NCBI GenBank assembly: GCA_025927685.1
Contig: JAICKX010000005.1
Coordinates: 1 to 59,790, forward strand
Origin: Thermoleophilia bacterium
Lineage (GTDB): Bacteria; Actinomycetota; Thermoleophilia; Gaiellales; JAICJC01
Direction of reading: 5' to 3'
DNA: 59,790 bases
The notes below the pieces were generated by a model. The model made no database searches. It was not told the DNA's origin and was given only the letters and a program-made list of their open reading frames with translations. The position numbers were made by a program, and so were the translations under genes. Shown here one piece after another: positions 44,740 through 54,016 of the stretch (position 1 is the first letter of the stretch; each line of letters begins with the position of its first letter).

Positions 44740-45938
44740 GCGCCACCGGCCTCACCCGGACGCCGGCGGCCCGCGCACGGGAGGCATCACGCGTCCTGGC
44801 GGCGCTGGACGGTCCGGCCCGGAACGCGGCGCTTCAGGCCGTGGCCGGCGCGCTCGAGCGGCGCGCGAGCGAGGTGCTCGCCGCCAACGCTGAGGACGTC
44901 GCCGGCGCCGAGGGCCGGCCGCCCGCGATCGTGGACCGGCTGCGGCTCGATCCCGGCCGGGTCGCGGGGATCGCCGCGGGGGTGCTCGCCATCGCTGATC
45001 TGCCCGACCCGATCGGGGCCGTGCTGCGCGACTTCACGCTCGAGAACGGGATCCGCATCCGCAAGCTCCGCGTCCCGCTGGGCGTCGTGCTGGTCGTCTT
45101 CGAGGCCCGTCCGAACGTCGCCGTGGACGCCGCGGCGCTGTGTCTCAAGTCAGGCAACGCCTGCGTCCTGCGCGGGTCGCGGCTCGCCGCGCGCACGAAC
45201 GCCGTGCTGGTCGAGATCGTCCGCGACTCGCTCCAGGCGTCGGGGATCCCGGCGGACGCGGTGGTGCCCGTCGGCGGAGGCCACGACGCGCTCGACGAGC
45301 TCCTGGCCGACCCGGCGACGGCCGACGTCGTCATCCCGCGAGGGGGCGAGGAGCTGAAGAAGCGGCTGCTGCGCGACTCGCGGATCCCGGTCCTGGCCGC
45401 GGCCGGCGGCAACTGCCACGTGTACGTGGACGCCTCCGCGGACGCCCGGGACGCCGTGGCCATCGCGCTCAACGCGAAGACGCAGCGCCCGGGGGTGTGC
45501 AACGCCGCCGAGACGCTGCTCGTCCACCGCGACCGCCCGGAGCTGCGCGAGGAGATCTGCGCGGCGCTGCGCGCGGCCGGCGTCGAGCTCCTCGAGGGCG
45601 AGGAGGCGTGGGAGACCGAGTTCCTCGACCTGCGCATGGCCGTCCGCACGGTCGACTCGCTCGACGAGGCGATCGAGCACGTGAACCGGTACGGCACCGG
45701 CCACTCCGAGGCGATCGTCACCTCGGACTACGCGGCCGCCGCCCGCTTCGCGAACGAGGTCGACGCCGCCGCCGTCTACGTGAACGCCTCGACCCGGTTC
45801 ACCGACGGTGGCGAGTACGGGATGGGCGCCGAGATCGGGATCTCGACCTCGCGCCTCCACGCCCGCGGCCCGATCGGCCTCGAGGAGCTGACGACCACCA
45901 AGTACGTCGCCTGGGGCGACGGGCAGATCCGCGGCTGA
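44736..45938 (+). CDS. proA: Gamma-glutamyl phosphate reductase
   Basis: RVPLGVVLVVFEARPNVAVDAAALCLKSGNACVLRGS...KTQRPGVCNAAETLLVH...STRFTDGGEYGMGAEIGISTSRLHARGPIGLEELTT; GTG at 44736. Confidence 0.96.
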   Translation: MSATGLTRTPAARAREASRVLAALDGPARNAALQAVAGALERRASEVLAANAEDVAGAEGRPPAIVDRLRLDPGRVAGIAAGVLAIADLPDPIGAVLRDFTLENGIRIRKLRVPLGVVLVVFEARPNVAVDAAALCLKSGNACVLRGSRLAARTNAVLVEIVRDSLQASGIPADAVVPVGGGHDALDELLADPATADVVIPRGGEELKKRLLRDSRIPVLAAAGGNCHVYVDASADARDAVAIALNAKTQRPGVCNAAETLLVHRDRPELREEICAALRAAGVELLEGEEAWETEFLDLRMAVRTVDSLDEAIEHVNRYGTGHSEAIVTSDYAAAARFANEVDAAAVYVNASTRFTDGGEYGMGAEIGISTSRLHARGPIGLEELTTTKYVAWGDGQIRG

Positions 45939-46022
45939 ACCCCGGCGCGCCACCGCGTCACAGCGTTCCAATTCTCTCCCGTTCGTCACGCCGCAGCAAC
46001 GAATCAGCGACGGCGGCGGAGG

Positions 46023-46035
46023 GGGGTCAGACCCC
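46023..46035. repeat. Short REP-like palindrome GGGGTCAGACCCC
   Basis: Same core as the palindrome at 37829-37861; convergent intergenic spacer between proA and the ABC permease. Confidence 0.7.
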
Positions 46036-46125
46036 ATGTGCGCGGCGTGACCAAACCGACACGGACTCGTGGCATCGCGGCGACGGTCGGCGCACATCGG
46101 TGCGCGGCAGACGCGGCGCGACGCC

Positions 46126-48936
46126 TTATTCGTACTGGAGCGCTTCGAGCACGTTCAGCTTCGCCGCGCGGCGGGCGGGGAGGATCGCCGCCAGGATGCC
46201 GAACAGCGTCGCGACGATCAGGAAGCCCACGAGCTGGCTGTACGGCACGACGAACACGAGCCCCTGGTCGGACAGGCCCTGGGCGACGATCCAGCCGAAA
46301 ACCAGCCCGACGGCGATTCCCAGGATCCCTCCGATGATCGCCGTGATCGTGGACTCGTAGCGGATCACGCGGCGCAGCTGGCGGCGGGTCATACCGACCG
46401 CCCGCAGCATGCCGATCTCCCGCGTCCGCTCGAACACCGACAGGGCGAGCGTGTTCACGATCCCGATCAGGCTGATGATGAGGCACATCGCCAGCAGGAC
46501 GTACAGGAACTGCAGGAGGCCGTTCACGAAGTTCTCGGCGTCCTTCTTGTACTCCGCGTTCGTCTGCACCTTCGCCGCCGGGAACGAGTTGAGCGCCTGC
46601 CGGATCGACCGCTCGGCCTGCGCCCCGGCGGGGCCCTGGTCGAACGAGACGAGCACGATCTGCGGATCCTTGCTGCCCGGCGAGAACGTGTTGAGCGTGC
46701 TCGAGGGAATGATGAACCCGGTCATCAGGCTCGGGTCCTTGTACTCCCCGTGCACGGTCAGGTGCAGCTTGTTCCCGTCGATGCTGGTGACGTTGAAGGT
46801 CTCGCCCGGGCTTAGATCGTGGGACTTCGCGAACTGCTCCTCGATCAATGCCTCGTCGGGCGTCAGGTTGCGCAGCAGCTCGTCCGAGCCGCCCTTCAGC
46901 CAGTCGAACCGGTAGACGTTCGAGAACGTGGTCGGGTCGACGCCGTTCACCGTGTCGATGCCGCCGTTCCCGATCTTGGCGTCGGCGAACTGGATGCCGG
47001 AGGCGGTCGCGACGCCCGGCACCTTGGCCGCGGCGTTCACGACCGGTGCCGGGATGGTCTGGAAGCTCTGTCCCTGGATGATCATGTCGCTCGTGATGGA
47101 GCGATCGATCGCGCCCAGGAACGACTCCTTGAAGCCGTTCACGAACACGGCCACGAACACGATCAGCGCGACGCCGATCATCAGCGCGGCGGATGTGACG
47201 GCCGTGCGGTTGGGGTTCCGCGAGGTGTTCTCGCGGGCCAGCACGCCGGCCGTCGGCGAGGACGCGTCCCACGGCCACTCGCGCAGGCGCCGCCGCCAGA
47301 GGACGGAGAACAGGATGCCGCCGATCGCCAGCACCACCGCGGCGCCGATCACGCTGCCCGTCGAGAGGCCGCCGCGCAGGATCGAGAGCAGGACGAGCGC
47401 CGTGATGATCCCGACCCAGACGTAGCCCAGCGTCAGGCCGTAGGCGACCCGCCGAACCAGCGGGCCGAGCACCGGAATGCGGTCGCGGATCAGGCCCAGG
47501 AATCGCGAGACCCGCAGCACCACCTCGAGCACGGCGCCGAGCGCGCCGGCGATCGGCACGATCAGAAGCTGCGAGAGCATGCTCATGCCGAGGAACGCGA
47601 TGATCGCGCCGGCGGCCATCGTCAGCAGGACCCGGGAGCCGCCGCCGCCCGCCCGGATGGCGAACGCGATCACGCCGACGCCGAGGACCGCCCCCGCGAT
47701 CCCGATGTAGGGGATGTAGGGCGCGAGCACCCCTCGAGGCAGCGTGAAGCCCTCGCGGAGCGCGGCGATCGGCGGCACGCGCGTCGCCTTCACCGCCGGC
47801 GCGACCGAGGCCACGAGCGCGGCCCCCAGGCCGACGCCGAGTGGAAGCAGCACGCTCCACACGATGGGGATCGTGAGCGCCGCGGTCGGCAGGTCGACGC
47901 CGACCGCCTTGAAGAGCGCGTTCAGCCCGATCGCGAGGAGGATGCCGAAGCCGATCCCGATCAGCGATGCCACCAACCCCATGAGGGCGGCTTCGAGCAG
48001 CACCGAGCGCATCACCTGGCGCCGGCTGGCGCCGAGCGTGCGCAGCATTGCGAACTCGCGCATCCGCTGCGCCACGGTGATCGAGTAGGTGTTGAAGATG
48101 ATGAACAGGCCGACGAACACCGCGGCGCCGGCGAAGGCGAGCAGGATGTATGTGAGGAAGCTGGTTGCGCCCTCGACGTCGTTGGTCTGCTGGTCGGCGT
48201 TCTCCAGGCCGGTCTGCACCTTGACGTCGTTCGACACCACGGCCTCGACGTTCTGCTTGAGCTCGGCCGGTGAGACGCCCTGCTGCGCGGACAGGTAGAC
48301 GACCGACGTCTTCCCGACCCGGTCGTACCACTGCTGGGCATTGTGGAACGTCGGCACGACGAGCGTCGCGCCGCCGATCGACGACACGCCCGCCAGCTTG
48401 AAGACGCCCGAGATCGTCACTGGTACCACGCCCGTGTCGGTGGCCAGCTTGACGCGGTCCCCGGTCTGCAGGTGCTCGTCGTTTGCGAGCTTCTGGTTGA
48501 TGGCGACCGTGTTGTCCGTGGGCGGGCCGCCGGAGATGAACTGCGAGTTCGAGAAGGGCTCGGTGACGTAGGAGAAGACGAGGTTCGGCGCGCCGCCGCT
48601 ACCGGTGACGTACTTGCCGTCGATGACGATCGAGCCCGTGGCCTGGATCTGGCCCTCGACCTTGTCGACGCCGTCCGCCGACTTCGCGGTGGCGATCACC
48701 GCCTCCGGCAGCGGCCCGGCGGTGGTGCCGTTGTCGGACGTGAAGGCGGTCTTCTTGGAGAGCACCACGTCGATGCCCTTGTTGCTCTCGTGGAAGATGT
48801 CGGAGAACGCGTTGTTGATCTGGTCGCGGAGGATGAAGGTGCCGGTAATCATCGCCGTGCCGAGCACGATCGAGAGCGCCGTCAGCACCGTACGGAGCTT
48901 GCGCCCCCACAGCCCGCGGATCGCGACCTGCATCAC
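46126..48936 (-). CDS. ABC transporter permease, FtsX/MacB-like (two FtsX domains)
   Basis: 936 aa; repeated FtsX signatures RMREFAMLRTLGASRRQVMRSV and RTREIGMLRAVGMTRRQLRRVI. Confidence 0.92.
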   Translation of the reverse strand: MMQVAIRGLWGRKLRTVLTALSIVLGTAMITGTFILRDQINNAFSDIFHESNKGIDVVLSKKTAFTSDNGTTAGPLPEAVIATAKSADGVDKVEGQIQATGSIVIDGKYVTGSGGAPNLVFSYVTEPFSNSQFISGGPPTDNTVAINQKLANDEHLQTGDRVKLATDTGVVPVTISGVFKLAGVSSIGGATLVVPTFHNAQQWYDRVGKTSVVYLSAQQGVSPAELKQNVEAVVSNDVKVQTGLENADQQTNDVEGATSFLTYILLAFAGAAVFVGLFIIFNTYSITVAQRMREFAMLRTLGASRRQVMRSVLLEAALMGLVASLIGIGFGILLAIGLNALFKAVGVDLPTAALTIPIVWSVLLPLGVGLGAALVASVAPAVKATRVPPIAALREGFTLPRGVLAPYIPYIGIAGAVLGVGVIAFAIRAGGGGSRVLLTMAAGAIIAFLGMSMLSQLLIVPIAGALGAVLEVVLRVSRFLGLIRDRIPVLGPLVRRVAYGLTLGYVWVGIITALVLLSILRGGLSTGSVIGAAVVLAIGGILFSVLWRRRLREWPWDASSPTAGVLARENTSRNPNRTAVTSAALMIGVALIVFVAVFVNGFKESFLGAIDRSITSDMIIQGQSFQTIPAPVVNAAAKVPGVATASGIQFADAKIGNGGIDTVNGVDPTTFSNVYRFDWLKGGSDELLRNLTPDEALIEEQFAKSHDLSPGETFNVTSIDGNKLHLTVHGEYKDPSLMTGFIIPSSTLNTFSPGSKDPQIVLVSFDQGPAGAQAERSIRQALNSFPAAKVQTNAEYKKDAENFVNGLLQFLYVLLAMCLIISLIGIVNTLALSVFERTREIGMLRAVGMTRRQLRRVIRYESTITAIIGGILGIAVGLVFGWIVAQGLSDQGLVFVVPYSQLVGFLIVATLFGILAAILPARRAAKLNVLEALQYE

Positions 48937-49673
48937 AGCGCGCTGACCTCCGCCATCGCGGCGAGCACCTCCGAGGCTTCCGAGCGACCCTGGTCGCGCA
49001 CGATCTCGCCATCCGCGAGGAACAGCACCCGGTCGGCCATCGCCGCGGCGTTTGCGTCATGGGTCACCATCACCATGGTCTGCCCGTGCGTCGTGACCAT
49101 CGTTCGCAGCAGGTTCAGGATCTCGCCACTCGTCGTCGAGTCGAGGTTGCCGGTCGGCTCGTCTGCGAACAGCACGGCCGGGCGCGACGCGAGCGCGCGG
49201 GCGATGGCGACGCGCTGCTGCTGGCCGCCGGACAGCTCGGACGGCCGGTGCTTGCGCCGGTCCGAGAGGCCGACCTGGTCGATGATCTCGTTCGCCCAGG
49301 TGCGGTCGACCGTCTCGCCCGCCAGCCGCAACGGCAGCAGGATGTTCTCCTCGGCCGTCAGCATCGGCAGCAGGTTGAAGAACTGGAAGATGAACCCCAC
49401 CTGATGCCGCCGCAGGAGGGTCAGGCGGCTGTCGGAGAGGTTCGTGATGTCGGTTCCGGCGATCTCGACGACCCCGGTCGTCGGCTTGTCCAGGCCGGCG
49501 AGGATGTGCATCAACGTCGACTTCCCCGAGCCTGACGGGCCCATCACGGCGGCGAACTGGCCGGGAACGATGTCGAGCGTCACGCCGCGGAGGGCGTCGA
49601 CCGCGGCGTCCCCCTCGCCGTAGCGGCGGGTGACGTCACGGGCGGAGACGACGGCGGTAGCGGTCGCGTTCAT
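48933..49673 (-). CDS. ABC transporter ATP-binding protein (LolD/MacB-like)
   Basis: VMGPSGSGKSTLMHILAGLD...ELSGGQQQRVAIARAL...LFADEPTGNLD; ATG 49673. Confidence 0.95.
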   Translation of the reverse strand: MNATATAVVSARDVTRRYGEGDAAVDALRGVTLDIVPGQFAAVMGPSGSGKSTLMHILAGLDKPTTGVVEIAGTDITNLSDSRLTLLRRHQVGFIFQFFNLLPMLTAEENILLPLRLAGETVDRTWANEIIDQVGLSDRRKHRPSELSGGQQQRVAIARALASRPAVLFADEPTGNLDSTTSGEILNLLRTMVTTHGQTMVMVTHDANAAAMADRVLFLADGEIVRDQGRSEASEVLAAMAEVSAL

Positions 49674-49951
49674 TCGCGGGCGGCCTCCCGTGTGCAGAGT
49701 GGCAGGATCACGCCGTACAGCTCGCGCAGCCCCTCGTCGGAGAGCGGTCCCGCGTTCGCGCGGAGGACGGCCGCAACGACCCGCTCCTCGCGGGCGGGAT
49801 CGAAGACCTCGTATCCCCTGGCACGCTTGTGGGCGTGCAGCGCTGCGACGGCCGCGGCGCGCCGGTTCACGGCCGCGACGATGTCGGCGTCGGCGGCGGT
49901 GATGCGGGCCCGGAGCTCGTCGACGATCGGGTCCTGGGCGACGTCTGGCAT
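49670..49951 (-). CDS. Chorismate mutase type II-like protein
   Basis: DELRARITAADADIVAAVNRRAAAVAALHAHKRARGYEVFDPAREERVV; overlaps the ABC ATPase start. Confidence 0.8.
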   Translation of the reverse strand: MPDVAQDPIVDELRARITAADADIVAAVNRRAAAVAALHAHKRARGYEVFDPAREERVVAAVLRANAGPLSDEGLRELYGVILPLCTREAARE

Positions 49952-50041
49952 CGGGGCAGTCTACGCAGGCCGGTCCGGGCAGGCGAAGCTTGCCGAGACC
50001 CCGGCTTGCGGCCTGATACCGAGCAGCCGACACTCCACACC

Positions 50042-50596
50042 ATGCACGCGCCCCAGGCCGCGTATGAGTGGGCGGACGGATGCGTCGAGCTCGACGCCTT
50101 CTGCGTGTCCGTCGCGGTCGGCTCCGACCCCGCTGAGGCGGCGGCTGGCTTCGCGGCCGACCTGTCGACGCAGCGGCGGGCGCGCTTCGGGGACGGGTGG
50201 GGGATCTCGCAGAGCTCGTTCGGCAACGACGTCGTGCAGATCGACGTGCTGGGTGACGCCGTGGTCTGCGTGGAGCCGAACGGCTGGGCCGGGATCGACG
50301 AGGATCGCGCCGCCCGGCTCTCCCGGGCCGGCCCGTATGCGGCGTTGTACCGGAGCGTGAACGCCGACATGGAGCTCGTCCTCGCCCGCGCCGGGCGGCT
50401 GGTGCGGAGATTCGACCCACTGCTCTACGACTCTGACGGGGCGATCCCCGAGGAGGAGGGCCTCGCGTTCGGCATCGCGGGCAAACCGGTGTCGGCGTCG
50501 CTTGCCCTGATCGAGCGGCTGACCGGCGTTCGGCTGTCCCGGGACTGGCTCCTCGACCTCGAGCGTTCGACGTTCCTGCGCGATCCGGACGCCTGA
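50042..50596 (+). CDS. Hypothetical protein, possibly DUF6461-like
   Basis: ATG 50042, 184 aa; AYEWADGCVELDAFCVSVAVG...VCVEPNGWAG. Confidence 0.5.
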   Translation: MHAPQAAYEWADGCVELDAFCVSVAVGSDPAEAAAGFAADLSTQRRARFGDGWGISQSSFGNDVVQIDVLGDAVVCVEPNGWAGIDEDRAARLSRAGPYAALYRSVNADMELVLARAGRLVRRFDPLLYDSDGAIPEEEGLAFGIAGKPVSASLALIERLTGVRLSRDWLLDLERSTFLRDPDA

Positions 50597-50601
50597 CCCG
50601 G

Positions 50602-51261
50602 TCACACGGTGAGGAAGGCGATCACCAGCGCGGCGCCGTTGAACGCCATGTGCACCCCCATCCCCGGGAGCACGGAGCTCGTGCGGCGCCGCAGCACGGC
50701 CAGCACGAGCCCGGCCACCGCCACCTCCACCACGAGCGACGGCAGGCCGTGGGCGATGGCAAAGAGGAGCGACGTGACCGGCACCGCGACCGGCCCGAAG
50801 GCCGCGAACCCGAGCCCGCGGAAGACGAGCTCCTCGGCGACGGGCGCGACCAGGACGAGCATGACGGCGGCCACCGCGACGGCGGCCCACTGGTGCGACG
50901 TCTGCGGGCTGTGGGTCGGCTCGATCCCCTGCTGCTCGCCGCCGTTGAAGATCGGGTCGAGCACGGCCTCCGATACCAGGATGACCCCCAGGCCGGCACC
51001 TGCGACGGCCAGGGCTGACCGCAGCGGGACGCGGCGAAGGGCGAGGATCTCGCCCACCGGCCCCTCGGAGAACCGGGCGGCAACCAGGGCGTAGCCGGCC
51101 AGCGCCGCCTCGACGATCCCCGACGCCACGAGGCCTGTGAGGTCGTAGACCTCGTTCGAGCGGTCGTCCCCGCCGCCCGTCACCCCGCCGACGAAGTTCA
51201 GGACGAACAGGATGGCCGGCAGCAGCATCCACCACGGCGACACCCGCCGTTCGGGGGTCAC
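50602..51261 (-). CDS. CPBP family intramembrane metalloprotease
   Basis: APVAEELVFRGLGFAAFG...SLLFAIAHGLPSL...MGVHMAFNGAAL; GTG 51261. Confidence 0.87.
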   Translation of the reverse strand: MTPERRVSPWWMLLPAILFVLNFVGGVTGGGDDRSNEVYDLTGLVASGIVEAALAGYALVAARFSEGPVGEILALRRVPLRSALAVAGAGLGVILVSEAVLDPIFNGGEQQGIEPTHSPQTSHQWAAVAVAAVMLVLVAPVAEELVFRGLGFAAFGPVAVPVTSLLFAIAHGLPSLVVEVAVAGLVLAVLRRRTSSVLPGMGVHMAFNGAALVIAFLTV

Positions 51262-52409
51262 CGAAGCGCCTGGTCGAGGTCCTCGATCAGATCGTCTGCG
51301 TCCTCGATCCCGACGGTGAGGCGCAGATCGCCCGGGCGGATCCCCGCCTGCTCGAGCTCCTCCGCTGAGAGCTGCCGGTGGCTGGTCGACGCGGGGTGCG
51401 AGACGCAGGTCTCGACGCCGCCGAGGCTCGTGGCGCGGAGGCACAGCTTCACGCCGTCCATCACCGCCTCGCCCGCGGGCCGCCCGCCCTCGACCTCGAA
51501 CGCGAGCATCCCGCCGAAGCCGTCCAGGATCCGGCGGGCGACATCGTGGGCCGGGTGCGACGGCAGGCCGGGGTAGACGACGCGGCTCACGCGCGCGTGA
51601 GACTCGAGGAACTCCGCCACGCGCAGCGCGTTCTGGCAGGCGCGCTCGACCCGCAGGTGCAGCGTGCGGATGCCGCGGCGGACGAGCCACGCCGAGTCGG
51701 GCGAGAGCGTCGCGCCGAGCTCCAGCGACGCGGTGTGGACTTGAGCGATCAGCGCCGCTGGGCCGGCGGCGACGCCCGCGAGCACGTCGGAGTGACCGTT
51801 CAGGTACTTCGTCGCCGAGTGCATCACCATGTCGGCGCCCCACTCCAGCGGCCGGCAGTTGACGGGCGTCGCGACGGTGTTGTCGACGAGGACGCGCGCC
51901 CCGGCGGCGTGCGCGATCTCGCAGATGGCCGGCAGGTCGGCGACCGCGAGGTTCGGGTTGGAGAGGGTCTCGACCACCACCAGCGCGCGGCCGGCCACCG
52001 CCTCGCGCAGTCCGTCCAGGTCCGCGATGTCCACGTGCGTCCCGTCCGGCCGCGAGCCCACCAGCGTGTGCGTCTGGCCGTAGATCTGCTTGGCGGCGAC
52101 GACGCCTGCGCCCGGCGGCGCCAGCACCGCCACGGCCGCCGACAGCGCCCCCATACCGGAGGCGAAGCACAGCGCGGCCTCGGCGCCCTCGAGCTCCGCG
52201 ACGGCGGCGGCCAGCTCGTCGGTGGTGGGGTTCCGGATCCGCGAGTAGAGATACCCGCGCCGCTCGTCGTCCATGATCTCGCCGAACTGGGCGGCCGACT
52301 CGAACTCGTAGATGGCAGAGCGGTGCACCGGCCCGACCACCGGGACGCCGGGAAGGTGGGGGACGCGGCCGGCGTGGACGGCGGTGGTTCCGATCCGGCG
52401 GGCGGTCAC
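51258..52409 (-). CDS. Cys/Met metabolism PLP-dependent enzyme (cystathionine gamma-synthase/lyase-like)
   Basis: GYLYSRIRNPTTDELAAAVAELEGAEAALCFASGMGA...VDNTVATPVNCRPLEWGADMVMHSATKYLNGHSDVLAG. Confidence 0.93.
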   Translation of the reverse strand: MTARRIGTTAVHAGRVPHLPGVPVVGPVHRSAIYEFESAAQFGEIMDDERRGYLYSRIRNPTTDELAAAVAELEGAEAALCFASGMGALSAAVAVLAPPGAGVVAAKQIYGQTHTLVGSRPDGTHVDIADLDGLREAVAGRALVVVETLSNPNLAVADLPAICEIAHAAGARVLVDNTVATPVNCRPLEWGADMVMHSATKYLNGHSDVLAGVAAGPAALIAQVHTASLELGATLSPDSAWLVRRGIRTLHLRVERACQNALRVAEFLESHARVSRVVYPGLPSHPAHDVARRILDGFGGMLAFEVEGGRPAGEAVMDGVKLCLRATSLGGVETCVSHPASTSHRQLSAEELEQAGIRPGDLRLTVGIEDADDLIEDLDQALR

Positions 52410-53080
52410 AGGAGCTCGAGCACGTCGGTCAAGGCCGCGATGGTATCCCGGCCGCCGCCCGCGCCGGTGCGATCCAGAATGCGGGCGTCGATCCCCGCTG
52501 CGGCCGCGCCCGCCCCGTCGGTGTCGCGGCTGTCGCCGACGTGAAGCGCCCGGCCCGGCTCGACGCCCAGGCGTCCCAGCGCCTCCAGGAAGATCCGCGG
52601 ATCGGGCTTGCGCACGCCCGTCTCCCCGCAGGTCACGATCGCGTCGAAGTCGAGCCCGACGCCGGCCAGCGTCCGCCTCAGCGAGAAGTCCCAGTTCGAA
52701 ACGACGGCGGCCGCGGCGCCGGACTCCGCCAGCCCGGCCAGGAGCGGCTCGACGTCCGGGAGCACGTGGAAGGAGACGGCGTCGGAGAGCACGCGCTCCC
52801 CGGCCTCCGCACCCGCCTCGATCCCGAGCTCGGCGAGGAGCACGCGAGCGCAGTCCGCCCGGAGCGCGGCGAGGCCCTCGGCGTCCCCCGCCAGGTGGCA
52901 GTGGCCGCTGTAGTACGCCATCTCCTCCCGGAAGGCGCGCTCGGCCTCGGCCGGCTCGACCTCGGCAGCCAGGTGGCGCCGCACGGCCGCGCGGAGGCGC
53001 GCGAACGGGTCGTCCAGCTCGACCAGCGTGCCGTACGCGTCCAGCAGGACCGCGTCGTAGCGACGTTGGTCTCTAGCCAC
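52406..53080 (-). CDS. HAD-superfamily hydrolase
   Basis: DAVLLDAYGTLVELDDPF...VVSNWDFSLRRTLAGVGL...GVRKPDPRIFLEAL...HVGDSRDTDGAGA. Confidence 0.92.
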   Translation of the reverse strand: MARDQRRYDAVLLDAYGTLVELDDPFARLRAAVRRHLAAEVEPAEAERAFREEMAYYSGHCHLAGDAEGLAALRADCARVLLAELGIEAGAEAGERVLSDAVSFHVLPDVEPLLAGLAESGAAAAVVSNWDFSLRRTLAGVGLDFDAIVTCGETGVRKPDPRIFLEALGRLGVEPGRALHVGDSRDTDGAGAAAAGIDARILDRTGAGGGRDTIAALTDVLELL

Positions 53081-53990
53081 CGAGGGGTGCGGACGGGTGC
53101 AGTGCGTGCGCGATCTCCCGAAGCGTCGCCACCACCCTCGGGCCGCGGTCGGTCAGGGCCGTCGGGTCGATCAGGAGGAAGCGGCCCGAGCGGACCGCCG
53201 GCAGGCGCTTCGTGGCCGGGCTCGTGCGCAGGCCCGCGAGCGTCGTCCCCCGGCCCGCCACCGCCAGGTAGGCCTGCGGCTTGGCCGCCCGGAGCTTGGA
53301 GATCGGGTAGGGCTTGCCCGGCTGGGCGTCGGTGGCGACGTCGATGCCCCCTGCGATCGAGATCAGCTGGCCCGCCGGCCCGTTCGGGTCGATCGTGTAG
53401 AAGAAGCCGCTGTCGACGAACACGCGCACCGGCGGCTCCTGCCCGACCGCCTTCGAGATCGACTCGACCCGCTCCTGCATGTGCTGCACGAGCGTGCGCC
53501 CGCGCATCGCATACCCGGTGATGACGCCGACCTGTGACACGTCGTGCTCGATCCCTTGGAGCGTCCCGTCGCCGCCTACGTAGACCGGGATGTGGAGGGC
53601 CGATCCGAGCGCCGTCGCCTCGCCCGAGAGCGACGCCGGCGCCAGGACGAGGTCGGGGTGGAGCTTCCGGATCCGCGCCGTCTCGGTGTGGCCGTCGCTG
53701 TCGAGGACGGCGGGCAGCCTGCGCGCCGCCGGCGGGTAGGTCTCGGCGCCGCTCGCGGCGACGACGTCGGCGCCCGCGCCCAGCGCGAACGCGGTCTCGG
53801 TCAGGCCCGGGTCGAGCGACACGATCCGCGCCGGCTGGTCCTTCACCGTCACCGTGCGGCCCGCGCCGTCCTGCGCCGAGCGCGGGAACGACGGCAGCAC
53901 GCCGACCGGCTCGGGCTTCATGCCGCACGCGGACGCAGCCAGCGCGAGCGCGGCCAGCGGCACGGCGAGGCGCGGGCGAGGGGAGCGCAT
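53073..53990 (-). CDS. Lipoprotein substrate-binding protein, BtuF/FecB-like
   Basis: Lipobox LALAASAC; ARIVSLDPGLTETAFALGAGADVVAASGAETYP...LHPDLVLAP; ATG 53990. Confidence 0.85.
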   Translation of the reverse strand: MRSPRPRLAVPLAALALAASACGMKPEPVGVLPSFPRSAQDGAGRTVTVKDQPARIVSLDPGLTETAFALGAGADVVAASGAETYPPAARRLPAVLDSDGHTETARIRKLHPDLVLAPASLSGEATALGSALHIPVYVGGDGTLQGIEHDVSQVGVITGYAMRGRTLVQHMQERVESISKAVGQEPPVRVFVDSGFFYTIDPNGPAGQLISIAGGIDVATDAQPGKPYPISKLRAAKPQAYLAVAGRGTTLAGLRTSPATKRLPAVRSGRFLLIDPTALTDRGPRVVATLREIAHALHPSAPLGG

Positions 53991-54000
53991 TGCCGCGTCG

Positions 54001-54010
54001 ATTCTAGACT
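54001..54010. promoter_or_regulatory. Overlapping divergent -10 elements (TAGACT + / TAGAAT -)
   Basis: ATTCTAGACT: plus TAGACT 54005-54010, minus TAGAAT 54006-54001. Confidence 0.55.
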
Positions 54011-54016
54011 TCGCCC

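Noticed and set aside
46004-48331. 775-aa minus ORF overlapping the ABC permease in another frame
   Set aside because: Frame-shifted shadow of the well-supported FtsX permease; Arg-rich low complexity
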